Of a stretch of DNA of 64,000 nt, positions 56,375 through 64,000 are shown piece after piece. The notes below the pieces were generated by a model, which was not told where the DNA came from, searched no databases, and worked only from the letters and a program-made list of their open reading frames with translations. The translations under genes were made by a program, and so were the position numbers. The DNA is from Amycolatopsis thermophila (GTDB lineage: Bacteria; Actinomycetota; Actinomycetes; Mycobacteriales; Pseudonocardiaceae). How positions within the stretch are numbered: position 1 is the stretch's first letter; each line of letters opens with the position of its first letter. Where the stretch lies: assembly GCF_030814215.1 (NCBI RefSeq), contig NZ_JAUSUT010000001.1:6076001-6140000 (forward strand). The letters run 5' to 3'.

Positions 56375-57246
56375 GCGGCCCCCTCGTCCCGCCCGCCGCG
56401 CAGCACGGAGTTGCCCGCGAAGGTCTCCGGGGCGGCGCCGAACCCGGGCAGCTCGTCGAGCACCAGCCGCCCGCTCTGCCCGTAGAACGCGACCGGGTTG
56501 GCCCACAGCACGGTGTCCACGTCGGAGGAGGTGAACCCGCCGTCGAGCATGGCCAGCCCGGTCTTGTGCACCTTCAGCGGGTCCGAGCGGCCCCAGTCGG
56601 CGGCGGAGTTGACCAGCATCCGCTCCGTGCCGTACTCGCGCAGGATCGCGACCATGCGGCGCTCGTCCATCTTGGTGTCCGGGTAGATGGAAAAGCCCAT
56701 CCAGGCACCGGACTCCTTCACCAGGCCGACGGTGACCTCGTTGAGGTGGTCGACCACGACCCGCTCCGGCGCGAGACCGGACTCGGCCACCACCGCCAGC
56801 GTGCGCTTGGTGCCCTCGAGCTTGTCGCGGTGCGGGGTGTGCACGAGCACCGGCAGGTCGTGCTCCTTCGCCAGCTCCAGCTGGCGGGCGAAGGCGTCGT
56901 CCTCGGCCGGGGTCATCGAGTCGTAGCCGACCTCGCCGACCGCGACCACCCCGTCCTTGGCGAGGTAACGCGGCAGCACGTCCAGCACCCCGGCGCAGCG
57001 CGGGTCGTTGGCCTCCTTCGGGTTGAGCGCGATGGTGCAGTGGTGGCGGATGCCGAACTGGGCGGCGCGGAACCGTTCCCAGCCGATCAGGCCGTCGAAG
57101 TAGTCGGTGAACGACGACACGCCGGTGCGCGGCTGGCCGAGCCAGAACGCGGGCTCGACCAGTGCCCGCACGCCGACGGCGTACATGGCCTCGTAGTCGT
57201 CGGTGGTGCGCGAGGTCATGTGGATGTGCGGATCGAACAGGCGCAT
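56371..57246 (-). CDS. eboB: TatD-family metal hydrolase (EboB-like)
   Basis: Metal-dependent hydrolase of 291 residues: HxH in FDPHIHMTSR, Glu in AVGEVGYDSM, His in LVHTPHRDK, His in VVDHLNEVTV, Asp in NSAADWGRSD. Fits the EboB member of Ebo clusters rather than DNase TatD by context. Start shares 1 nt with the upstream stop (TGATG). Confidence 0.88.
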   Translation of the reverse strand: MRLFDPHIHMTSRTTDDYEAMYAVGVRALVEPAFWLGQPRTGVSSFTDYFDGLIGWERFRAAQFGIRHHCTIALNPKEANDPRCAGVLDVLPRYLAKDGVVAVGEVGYDSMTPAEDDAFARQLELAKEHDLPVLVHTPHRDKLEGTKRTLAVVAESGLAPERVVVDHLNEVTVGLVKESGAWMGFSIYPDTKMDERRMVAILREYGTERMLVNSAADWGRSDPLKVHKTGLAMLDGGFTSSDVDTVLWANPVAFYGQSGRLVLDELPGFGAAPETFAGNSVLRGGRDEGAA

Positions 57247-58658
57247 CAGGGAGTCCCTTCCAGGAGGCGGAGGGCGTCGGCGGGCACCGCGCGGCCGGCG
57301 GCCCGGCGCTCCCCGGCGTAGTCGGTGATCATGCGGCGCAGCTCGTCGTCGGCCCGCCGGTCCAGCTCGGCGACCGCGGCCAGCGGGATGCCGGTGAACA
57401 GGCACTTGAGCACGCCGTGGCGCCAGCCGTGCTGGTCCAGGTGCCGGGCCGCGAACGGGCCGAGCGCGGCCGCGACCAGCCCGGTGTCGTTGCTGCGCAA
57501 GGCGTCCTCGACCAGGCCGAGACCGGTCGCGACCGCCTTGTCGCCGACCGCGGCCAGCGCCCGCAGCACGCCCCGCCGCTCGGCGCCGTCGCCGTAGCGG
57601 TAGAGGTCGGCCAGCTCCGCGGCGAACTCGCCCGCGGGCAGGGCCGCGGCGAGCGCGCTCAGCAACTGGGTGCGGGCGAGGTCGTCGGCCGTACCGTGCA
57701 CCAGGCCGCCCGGGTCGGACTCCGGGTGCAGCGGCGCGCGCCCCACGTGCCGTCCCGCGGCCGGGAACAGCGTCCGGATCGCCGCGGGATCGTCGGTGAT
57801 CCGGCGCCGCGCCTGCGCCAGCCAGGACTGGTCGAGCCGGGCCGCCCGCAACGCCGTCAACGCCGCGCGCGCGACCTGCGGTGCGGCGTGGCTGTGCCGG
57901 GGCAGCTCGACGGCGGCGACCCCGGTGTAGCCGATCTCGTCCAGCGCCGCGAGCGTGGCCGGCAGGTCCAGCTGCCCGTCGCCGAACTCGAGGTGCTCGT
58001 GCACGCCCGGCCGCATGTCGTCCAGCTGGACGTTGACCAGCAGTCCCTTGGCCTGCCGGAGGCAGTCGGCGGCGTCGGAGGGCTCGACGGCGACGCAGTG
58101 CCCGACGTCCAGGGTGATCCCGAGCGCCTCCGGGTCACCCAGTTCGCCGCGCAGCCGCAGCGCGTCGGACAGCGTCTCGACCAGCATGCCCGGTTCCGGT
58201 TCGAGCCCGAGGCGCACGCCGCGCCGGTCCGCTTCGGCCAGCACGACGGGCATCCGCGACCGCAGCCGCTCCCACGCGACCTCCCGGTCCACAGTGGACA
58301 CGCCGGACCAGAAGGACACGCAGTCCGCGTTCAGCCCCTCCGCGATCCGGATCGCGCGCGCCAGGAAGTCCAGCCGCCGCTCGGCGTCCTCGCTGACCAG
58401 GGTGGGTTCGTGCTTGTGCCACGGGTCGAGCAGGAACCGCGCGCCGGTCTCGACGACGACCCGCAGGCCCAGCCGGTCCAGCCGCGCCGCCACCTGGTCC
58501 ACCCGGGACGCCAGGTCGGCGGCGAACGGGTCGAGGTGCTGGTGGTCCAGGGTCAGCGCGACCGAGGTGTAGCCGAGGCCGGCGATGATCGCCAGCGCGT
58601 CCTCGAGCCGGTGGTTCGCGAACCCGTTCGTGCCGTAGCCGAGGTGGTATCCGCTCAT
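57246..58658 (-). CDS. TIM-barrel epimerase fused to EboA domain
   Basis: 470 residues in two parts. Residues 1-265 form an xylose-isomerase-like barrel (GYGTNGFANHRLEDALAIIA, GLEPEPGMLVETL, TLDVGHCVAVEP, VAAVELPRHSH). Residues 280-470 carry the EboA helical domain (GRHVGRAPLHPESDPGG, YGDGAERRGVLRAL, NDTGLVAAALGPFAARHLDQ, KCLFTGIPLAAV). In cyanobacteria EboA is a separate gene, so this is a fusion. Overlaps eboC by 4 nt. Confidence 0.85.
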   Translation of the reverse strand: MSGYHLGYGTNGFANHRLEDALAIIAGLGYTSVALTLDHQHLDPFAADLASRVDQVAARLDRLGLRVVVETGARFLLDPWHKHEPTLVSEDAERRLDFLARAIRIAEGLNADCVSFWSGVSTVDREVAWERLRSRMPVVLAEADRRGVRLGLEPEPGMLVETLSDALRLRGELGDPEALGITLDVGHCVAVEPSDAADCLRQAKGLLVNVQLDDMRPGVHEHLEFGDGQLDLPATLAALDEIGYTGVAAVELPRHSHAAPQVARAALTALRAARLDQSWLAQARRRITDDPAAIRTLFPAAGRHVGRAPLHPESDPGGLVHGTADDLARTQLLSALAAALPAGEFAAELADLYRYGDGAERRGVLRALAAVGDKAVATGLGLVEDALRSNDTGLVAAALGPFAARHLDQHGWRHGVLKCLFTGIPLAAVAELDRRADDELRRMITDYAGERRAAGRAVPADALRLLEGTP

Positions 58659-59509
58659 GTCGGGCTCACCTTCCGGCCGAGCCGCCTGGCCAGCGGCAGC
58701 GCCAGCGCGATCAGTCCCGCGCCGAGCACACCGCCGCGCCGGGCGGTGAGCGCGGCCTGCAACGGGACCATGCCGTGGATACCGGCGGCGGTCGCGGTCC
58801 GGACCACCGCCGCGGTCGGCGTGCGCACCGCCGCGTACTGCTTGGATCCGACGCTCACGCCGTACCCGGCGGCCGCGGCCAGGGCGGCCACCCGGTGCCG
58901 CGGCCGTCCGCCGCGCCCGGACACCGCGGCCGCGGCCGACGCCGAGGTCAGCGCGAGCGCACCCGCTGCCCGCGCCGGGGAGGCGCCGTGCACCTCCCCG
59001 GCCGACAACGCGGTCACCCCGAGCGTGTGCCCGCCGAGCACCGCCGCCGGGACCAGCGCCTTCGCCGCGCCCGCGCGGCCCGCGCCGAGCAGCACGTCCA
59101 GCGAGCGGCACACCGCCATCGCGGCGGCCGCGAGCGGCGTCTTCTTCAGCACGGTGTCGTAGGCCCACACCGCCGCGGCCAGCGGCGCGGCGACCTCGAG
59201 GGCGTCCCGGCCGCCGGCGAGCGCGGACAAGCCGAGGCCCGCCCCGGTCAGGCCCGCGGCCACCCCGAGAGCCCGGCGCGGGCTGACCCGGCCGGACGGG
59301 ACCGGCCGCTCCGGGCGCTCGACGGCGTCCAGTTCACGGTCCGCCCAGTCGTTGAGCGCCATGCCGGACCAGTAGAACGCGACCGAGGCCAGCGGCAGCG
59401 CGAGCCGCCGCCCCCGCAACGGACGGCCGGCCGCGGCGGCCCCCGCGACGGTGTCACCGAGGACGCTCAGCGCCGCCGGTGCCCGCACCAGCTGCACGTA
59501 GGCGTTCAC
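58655..59509 (-). CDS. eboC: UbiA-family prenyltransferase (EboC, SCO3242-like)
   Basis: Membrane protein of 284 residues with eight or so helices. The first prenyl-diphosphate motif is NDWADRELDAVERPERPVPS (N-D-x-x-D-x-x-x-D); the second is less clear. Family: SCO3242-type EboC. Likely transfers a polyprenyl group to a polar acceptor, maybe the cyclitol from the next gene. GTG start, overlaps the cyclase stop by 4 nt. Confidence 0.88.
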   Translation of the reverse strand: MNAYVQLVRAPAALSVLGDTVAGAAAAGRPLRGRRLALPLASVAFYWSGMALNDWADRELDAVERPERPVPSGRVSPRRALGVAAGLTGAGLGLSALAGGRDALEVAAPLAAAVWAYDTVLKKTPLAAAAMAVCRSLDVLLGAGRAGAAKALVPAAVLGGHTLGVTALSAGEVHGASPARAAGALALTSASAAAAVSGRGGRPRHRVAALAAAAGYGVSVGSKQYAAVRTPTAAVVRTATAAGIHGMVPLQAALTARRGGVLGAGLIALALPLARRLGRKVSPT

Positions 59510-60657
59510 GCCGGCCGTCCCAGCGACGACGCCCACTCGGTGAGGATCCGCGCCTGCTCGGCGAACCGGTGCTCGTCGGTGCCCACCGGATCCTTGAAGA
59601 AGAACGCGAGCTGCCCCAGCGGCCCGGTCTCCCCCGCCCGGTACGCGGCCGCGGTCAGCCGCGCCAGGTCCAGGACCAGCGGCGCGGCCAGCGCCGAGTC
59701 GTAGCCGGTCCAGGTGAACTGCAATGTCATCCGGGCGCCGAGGAAGCCCTCGAACGACACGTGGTCCCACGCCGTCTTCTGCTCGCCCAGGTCCGGCACG
59801 TGGTCGATGTGCAGCGGCGCGGTCACGTCGTCGCCGAGCAGTGCCGCCAGGCCGCGGGCCTTGGACTCCAGCTTCCCGGCCGCCTTCACCGGGTCGGCCA
59901 GCGTCGCGCCGTCCCCGCCGCCGAGCAGGTTGGTGCCCGACCACGAGCGCACCTTCAGCGCCCGCGCCGCGAACATCGGCGCCAGCACCGAACGCAGCAG
60001 CGTCTCACCGGTCTTGCCGTCCGAACCGGCGTAGGGCAGGCCCTGCCGCCGGGCGAATCCGGTCAGCGCCGGCAAGCGGATGCCCGTCGACGGGGTGAAG
60101 TCGACGTACGGGCAGCCCGCCGACAACGCCGCGTACGCCGCCAGGGAACTCCCGGGCAGGACCTCCCGGCCCGGCTCGTCGAGTGCCGCCACCAGCGCGT
60201 CGAAGTCGTGGTGCTCCGGCGCGTCCGCGACCGGGGGTTCGGTGGACGCGACGTTGACGACCACGACGGCCGACAGGCCGTGCCGGGTGCGGAACTCGCG
60301 CAGATCCCCGGCCATCCGCGCGGCGGTCTCGGCCTGGGTGCGGCCGGCGGGGACCGGCCGCAGGCCGGCTTCGACGGCACGCAGGCTGTCGCGGATCGCC
60401 GGCAGCAGGCCGGCCGGGAGCAGCCCGGCGGCGGTCAGCTGCTCGGCCTTCTTCTCCAGCGGGGTGTCCACCAGGTCGTGCCCGCCGACGACGAGCTCGT
60501 CCCAGCCCGGCAGCGCACCGGGCGCGACCTCCAGCCGCTCGGTCACGCAGCCGTCCGGCCCGGCCAGTCCGGACCGCATCGCCAGCAGCCCGGTGATCGC
60601 CGTGGTGGCGACCGAGCCCCGGGCGCCGATCAGCCACACTCCAGTTCGGTCAGGCAT
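59506..60657 (-). CDS. myo-Inositol-1-phosphate synthase-like cyclase
   Basis: NAD-dependent sugar-phosphate cyclase of 383 residues. NAD-binding LIGARGSVATTAITG, GGHDLVDTP, NVASTEPP, YVDFTPSTGIRLP and GSDGKTGETLLRSVLAP with WSGTNLLGGGDGATLADP form the inositol-phosphate synthase fold. Standard function would be glucose-6-phosphate to inositol-3-phosphate, but its place in an Ebo operon suggests a special substrate. Overlaps the next gene by 8 nt. Confidence 0.87.
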   Translation of the reverse strand: MPDRTGVWLIGARGSVATTAITGLLAMRSGLAGPDGCVTERLEVAPGALPGWDELVVGGHDLVDTPLEKKAEQLTAAGLLPAGLLPAIRDSLRAVEAGLRPVPAGRTQAETAARMAGDLREFRTRHGLSAVVVVNVASTEPPVADAPEHHDFDALVAALDEPGREVLPGSSLAAYAALSAGCPYVDFTPSTGIRLPALTGFARRQGLPYAGSDGKTGETLLRSVLAPMFAARALKVRSWSGTNLLGGGDGATLADPVKAAGKLESKARGLAALLGDDVTAPLHIDHVPDLGEQKTAWDHVSFEGFLGARMTLQFTWTGYDSALAAPLVLDLARLTAAAYRAGETGPLGQLAFFFKDPVGTDEHRFAEQARILTEWASSLGRPA

Positions 60658-61852
60658 CGATCACCCTTTCGGTCGACTGTGGTACGCCGACCCAGGACGT
60701 TCCGTTGCCCGCGCTGTCCTGCACGGCCTGCAGCACCCGCTGGACCTGCAGGCCGTCGGAGAAGGAGGGCTCGGGGTCGCGCCGCTCGCCGATGGCGGTG
60801 AGGAGGTCGGCGATCTCGTGGGTGAAGGTGTGCTCGTAACCGAGCAGGTGCCCGGGCGGCCACCACGCCCCGACGTAGGGGTGCGTCGGCTCGGTGACCA
60901 GGATGCGCCGGAACCCCGCCTCGGCCGGATCGGCGTCACCGTCGTAGAAGGACAGCTCGTTCATCGACTCGAAGTCGAAGGCGAGGCTGCCCCGCGATCC
61001 GTTGATCTCCAGCCGCAGCGCGTTCTTGCGTCCCAGCGCGAACCGGGTCGCCTCGAACGTCGCGACCGCGCCGCCGGTGAACCGCGCGAGGAACACCGCG
61101 CAGTCGTCGACGTCGACCTCTCCCAGCGCGCTGCCCGGCTCGCCGGACAGCGGCCGCTCGCGCACGAACGTCTCGGTCATCGCCGACACCCCGGTGATCC
61201 GGTCGCCGAGGATGAACTGGGCGGTGTCCACGGCGTGCGCGGCGATGTCGCCCAGCGCCCCGGATCCGGCCTTGTCCCGCCGCAACCGCCAGGTCATCGG
61301 CGTGGCCGGGTCGGCCAGCCAGTCCTGCAGGTAGGCGGCGCGGACCTGCCGGATGGTGCCCAGCCTGCCGTCGGCGACCAGCTTGCGGGCCAGGGCGATC
61401 GCCGGGACCCGCCGGTAGTTGAACCCGACCATCGCGCGCTGCCCGTTGGCCGCCGCGCGGCCGGCGGCCGCGGCCATCTCCTCGGCCTCGGCGACCGAGT
61501 TGGCGAGCGGTTTCTCGCACAGCACGTGCTTGCCCGCGGCGAGCGCGGCCAGCGCGATCTCGCAGTGCGAGTCCCCGGGCGTGCAGATGTCGACCACACC
61601 GACGTCGTCACGGGCGACCAGCGCCGCCCAGTCGGTCTCGACGTCCGGCCAGCCCTGCCGGGCGGCCGCGGCCCTCGTCCGCTCCGGGTCGCGGCCGCCG
61701 AGCACGGTCAGCCGCGGCACCACGGGCACGTCGAAGAACCGGTGGACCGAGCGCCAGGCGTGCGCGTGCACCGCGCCCATGAAGGCGTGGCCCACCATGC
61801 CCACGCCGATCACGGCGCCCGGCCGGTCAGGAGTCGAAGGCGACATCGGCAT
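60650..61852 (-). CDS. Gfo/Idh/MocA-family oxidoreductase
   Basis: NAD(P)-dependent sugar or inositol dehydrogenase-like protein of 400 residues. Rossmann motif VIGVGMVGHAFMGAVHAHAW, CTPGDSHCEIAL, ...LCEKPLANSVAEAEEM, and the C-terminal GDIAAHAVDTAQFI with active-site His. The start region overlaps the binding-protein stop by about 25 nt; ATG 61852 and 61846 are both possible. Confidence 0.88.
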   Translation of the reverse strand: MPMSPSTPDRPGAVIGVGMVGHAFMGAVHAHAWRSVHRFFDVPVVPRLTVLGGRDPERTRAAAARQGWPDVETDWAALVARDDVGVVDICTPGDSHCEIALAALAAGKHVLCEKPLANSVAEAEEMAAAAGRAAANGQRAMVGFNYRRVPAIALARKLVADGRLGTIRQVRAAYLQDWLADPATPMTWRLRRDKAGSGALGDIAAHAVDTAQFILGDRITGVSAMTETFVRERPLSGEPGSALGEVDVDDCAVFLARFTGGAVATFEATRFALGRKNALRLEINGSRGSLAFDFESMNELSFYDGDADPAEAGFRRILVTEPTHPYVGAWWPPGHLLGYEHTFTHEIADLLTAIGERRDPEPSFSDGLQVQRVLQAVQDSAGNGTSWVGVPQSTERVIDA

Positions 61853-62882
61853 AGGAATCGACGTTCTCCTTGGTCACCACGGCCGAGAAGGTCGTGACGT
61901 TCGCGGGGATCTCGTGCTCGGCGAGGTCGCCGATGCCCTTGGCCTGGCCCAGCAGGCGGGCCAGCGCGATCGCCGAGGACGCCATCGACGGGCTGTAGAG
62001 AACCGTCGCCTTCATCACCCCGCTGTCGGCCTTGATCAGGTCCATCATGTTGCGCGATCCGGCGCCGCCGACCATGAAGAAATCGTTGCGGCGCGCGTTG
62101 TCGATCGCCGCCAAAACGCCGATGCCCTGGTCGTCGTCGTGGTTCCACAGCGCGTCCAGCTTGCTCGCCGACTGCAGCAGGTTCGACGTCATCTGCTCGC
62201 CGCTCTCCGGCGTGAACTGGGCGGACACGCGCGGGCCGACGGTGAACCCGTTCTTCGCCAGCGCGTCCCGGAACCCCTGGCTGCGTTCCTTGGTCAGCGG
62301 CAGCGAGTCGATGCCGGCGACCTCGCCGATCACCGGGTTGCTCACGCCCTTCTTCTTCAGCTCACCGGCGATGTAGTTGCCGGCGTTGACGCCCATCCGG
62401 TAGTTGTCGCCGCCGATCCAGGTGCGGTAGGCCAGCGGCGTGTCGAACACCCGGTCCACGTTGACCACCGGGATGCCGCGGTCGGTGGCCGCCTGGCCCG
62501 CGGCGGTGAGCGCCTTGCCGTCGAAGGGCAGGATCACCAGCACGTCGACCTTCTGGTTGATCAGCGTCTCGACCTGCGCGATCTGCTGGTTGACGTCGTT
62601 GGTGCCCTCGGTGGCGGTGAAGGTGACGTCGGAGAACTGGCCGGCCTGGGCTCGGGCGTTCTTCGTCATCGCGGCCATCCAGCCGTGGTCCGCGGCCGGT
62701 GCGGAGAAGCCGATGGTGACGTGCTTGCCCGGCTGAGCGTTCTGGCCCGCGGCGCCGGCCACGGCCTGCGGCGCGGACTGGGGGGACTCGTTGGAGGTGC
62801 AGGCGGCGAGCAGGGCGCCGGCACCGACGGCCGCGCCCCCGGTGAGGAACCGGCGTCGCGCGAGGGAGGATGGTCCGGACAT
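61827..62882 (-). CDS. Sugar ABC transporter substrate-binding lipoprotein
   Basis: Secreted periplasmic-binding-protein type 4 (ribose/inositol class), 351 residues. Twin-arginine-like start ARRRFLTGGAAVGAGALLAAC combines a Tat motif with a lipobox (cysteine 28). Domain features: TIGFSAPAADHGWMAAMTKN, LVILPFDGKALTAAGQAATD, WIGGDNYRMGVNAGNYIAG and WNHDDDQGIGVLAAI. Ligand probably a monosaccharide or cyclitol. Confidence 0.92.
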   Translation of the reverse strand: MSGPSSLARRRFLTGGAAVGAGALLAACTSNESPQSAPQAVAGAAGQNAQPGKHVTIGFSAPAADHGWMAAMTKNARAQAGQFSDVTFTATEGTNDVNQQIAQVETLINQKVDVLVILPFDGKALTAAGQAATDRGIPVVNVDRVFDTPLAYRTWIGGDNYRMGVNAGNYIAGELKKKGVSNPVIGEVAGIDSLPLTKERSQGFRDALAKNGFTVGPRVSAQFTPESGEQMTSNLLQSASKLDALWNHDDDQGIGVLAAIDNARRNDFFMVGGAGSRNMMDLIKADSGVMKATVLYSPSMASSAIALARLLGQAKGIGDLAEHEIPANVTTFSAVVTKENVDSYADVAFDS

Positions 62883-62930
62883 GGCGAGCTCCAGTGGTCG
62901 TCGGGGATCTTTCCGGGTGGGTGGTCGGTC

Positions 62931-63962
62931 CTAGGTGGACTTGCGGGCGCGGTTGGTGCGGAACTGCAGCAGAACGGCCAGGACGATGATGGCGCCCTTG
63001 GCGATGTTCTGGATGTCGGTGTCGAGGTTGTTGAGCGTGAAGATATTGCCCAGCACCGTGAAGATCAGGACGCCGATGAGCGTGCCGATCAGGGTGCCGC
63101 GGCCGCCGGAGAGCAGGGTGCCGCCGATGACCACCGCGGCGATCGCGTCCAGCTCGTAGTAGAGGCCGTTGGTCGAGGCGCCCGAGGTCGTGCGGGCGAC
63201 GACCATGATCGCCGCGATGCCGCAGCACAGGCCGGCGACGCCGTAGACGAGCGCGGTGTGCCGCTTGACGTTGATGCCGGCCAGCCGCGCGGCCTCGGTG
63301 TTGCCGCCCACGGCGAACGTGCGGCGGCCGAACGTGGTGCGGTTGAGCAGGATCCAGCCGACCACGAACACCAGGGCGAACATCCAGATCAGCACGGGGA
63401 TGCCGAGGAAGTCGCCGCGGAAGAAGGCGAGGAAGTCGGCCTGACGCACCACCTGGGTGTTGCGGCCGCTGATGCGCTCGGCCAGGCCGCGCGCCGAGGC
63501 GTACATGGCCAGCGTGGCGATGAACGGCACCACCCGCCCGTAGGAGACGAGCACGCCGTTGATCAGCCCGCAGACGAGCCCCACCGCGAGCGCGCACACG
63601 ACCATCACGACCGGGCCGAACGACTGCGTCGCCAGCGTCGTCATCCACACGCTGGACAGCGCGACCATCGAGCCGACGGACAGGTCGATGCCGCCGCTGA
63701 TGATCACGAACGTCATGCCGACGCTGACCACACCGATTGCCGCCGCCAGCCGCAGGACGGTCGACAGATTGCCCTCGGTGAAGAACGCGTCCGGCCGGGT
63801 CAGCCAGCCGACCAGGCACAGCAGCACGAACACGCCGAACAGCCCGGCCAACCGCGCGTCCACCGGGAACCGCCCGCGCGGGGCCTTCGCCGCCGGTGGC
63901 GCGGCCCGGGGCGGCGGGGCCTGCGTGGCCTCCGGCAACACCGACGAGGGGTCCTTCGTCAT
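62931..63962 (-). CDS. ABC transporter permease, RbsC family
   Basis: Inner-membrane permease of 343 residues with eight to ten helices and the family blocks VSVGMTFVIISGGIDLSVGS, SYGRVVPFIATLAMYA, AVGGNTEAARLAGINVK and VIGGTLLSGGRGTLIGTLIG. Partner of the binding protein 48 nt downstream. Its ATG overlaps the stop of the preceding ATPase gene. Confidence 0.93.
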   Translation of the reverse strand: MTKDPSSVLPEATQAPPPRAAPPAAKAPRGRFPVDARLAGLFGVFVLLCLVGWLTRPDAFFTEGNLSTVLRLAAAIGVVSVGMTFVIISGGIDLSVGSMVALSSVWMTTLATQSFGPVVMVVCALAVGLVCGLINGVLVSYGRVVPFIATLAMYASARGLAERISGRNTQVVRQADFLAFFRGDFLGIPVLIWMFALVFVVGWILLNRTTFGRRTFAVGGNTEAARLAGINVKRHTALVYGVAGLCCGIAAIMVVARTTSGASTNGLYYELDAIAAVVIGGTLLSGGRGTLIGTLIGVLIFTVLGNIFTLNNLDTDIQNIAKGAIIVLAVLLQFRTNRARKST

Positions 63963-64000
63963 GCCGCACTTCCCTCCATCACCAGTTCCAGCACGTCTGC
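63959..64000 (-). CDS. C-terminus of the upstream ABC gene (probable RbsA-type ATPase)
   Basis: Only 13 codons and a stop are in the window (ADVLELVMEGSAA). Position ahead of an RbsC-type permease with a 4-nt overlap makes an RbsA-type sugar ATPase likely, but the sequence alone cannot show this. Confidence 0.55.
   Translation of the reverse strand, partial: ADVLELVMEGSAA

Overview
The window is very GC-rich actinomycete chromosome. An SsgA-family sporulation protein, a Gly-Cys-Val tRNA cluster, a DUF6292 protein, many GTG starts, probable leaderless transcripts and long chains of 4-nt gene overlaps all point to a filamentous actinobacterium. I infer Pseudonocardiaceae, probably Amycolatopsis-like, but no rRNA is present to prove it.

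Layout. 1-4202 is the distal end of the complex I operon (nuoL 3' part, nuoM, nuoN). 4203-12230 is an accessory block full of gene remains: a merR plus mercury-type protein relic, an MFS exporter relic, a Shedu (DUF4263) anti-phage nuclease relic, a methyltransferase relic, an ATPase tail and a tyrosine-recombinase fragment beside tRNA-Val(CAC). Among them sit intact genes: an NlpC/P60 peptidoglycan hydrolase, a BlaI/MecR-type repressor and metalloprotease pair, a DUF305 and DUF6153 metal-type pair, and a methyltransferase divergent from a MerR regulator. Three perfect copies of TACTA-N7-TAGTA occur only between genes here and look like the BlaI operator.

12680-22555 holds SsgA, the tRNA cluster, a TetR/P450 divergent pair with a clear operator, an esterase, an S51 peptidase, and a GntR-OsmC pair. 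22552-27436 is sugar metabolism: a ROK repressor, a MsiK-type ATPase shared by sugar ABC importers, xylose isomerase and a second ROK (XylR-type) repressor. 27437-36332 holds a tandem repeat, a membrane-fused ECF sigma factor with a long low-complexity region, a PobA-type hydroxylase and metH under an S-adenosylhomocysteine riboswitch that appears to unmask the ribosome binding site. 36333-45409 carries a dehydrogenase, a frameshifted AlkZ-like protein, a TetR/crotonase/SDR acyl-CoA group, a chain of tiny overlapping ORFs, an Orn/Lys/Arg decarboxylase relic, a two-component system and a class III cyclase.

45450-49908 is a biotin-type ECF transporter operon (bioY, acyl-CoA ligase, thiolase lacking its second cysteine, ATPase, EcfT). 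51190-52855 is a GntR regulator with ACC deaminase. 52897-64000 is one long minus-strand operon that joins an Ebo-type metabolite-traffic cluster (EboA fused to a TIM barrel, EboB, UbiA-like EboC, EboE, an EboF-like phosphodiesterase) to an inositol-phosphate-synthase-like cyclase, an oxidoreductase and a ribose/inositol-type ABC importer. It reads as a complete pathway for making and exporting, or importing and modifying, a cyclitol-like compound and is the best candidate in the window for an undescribed system.
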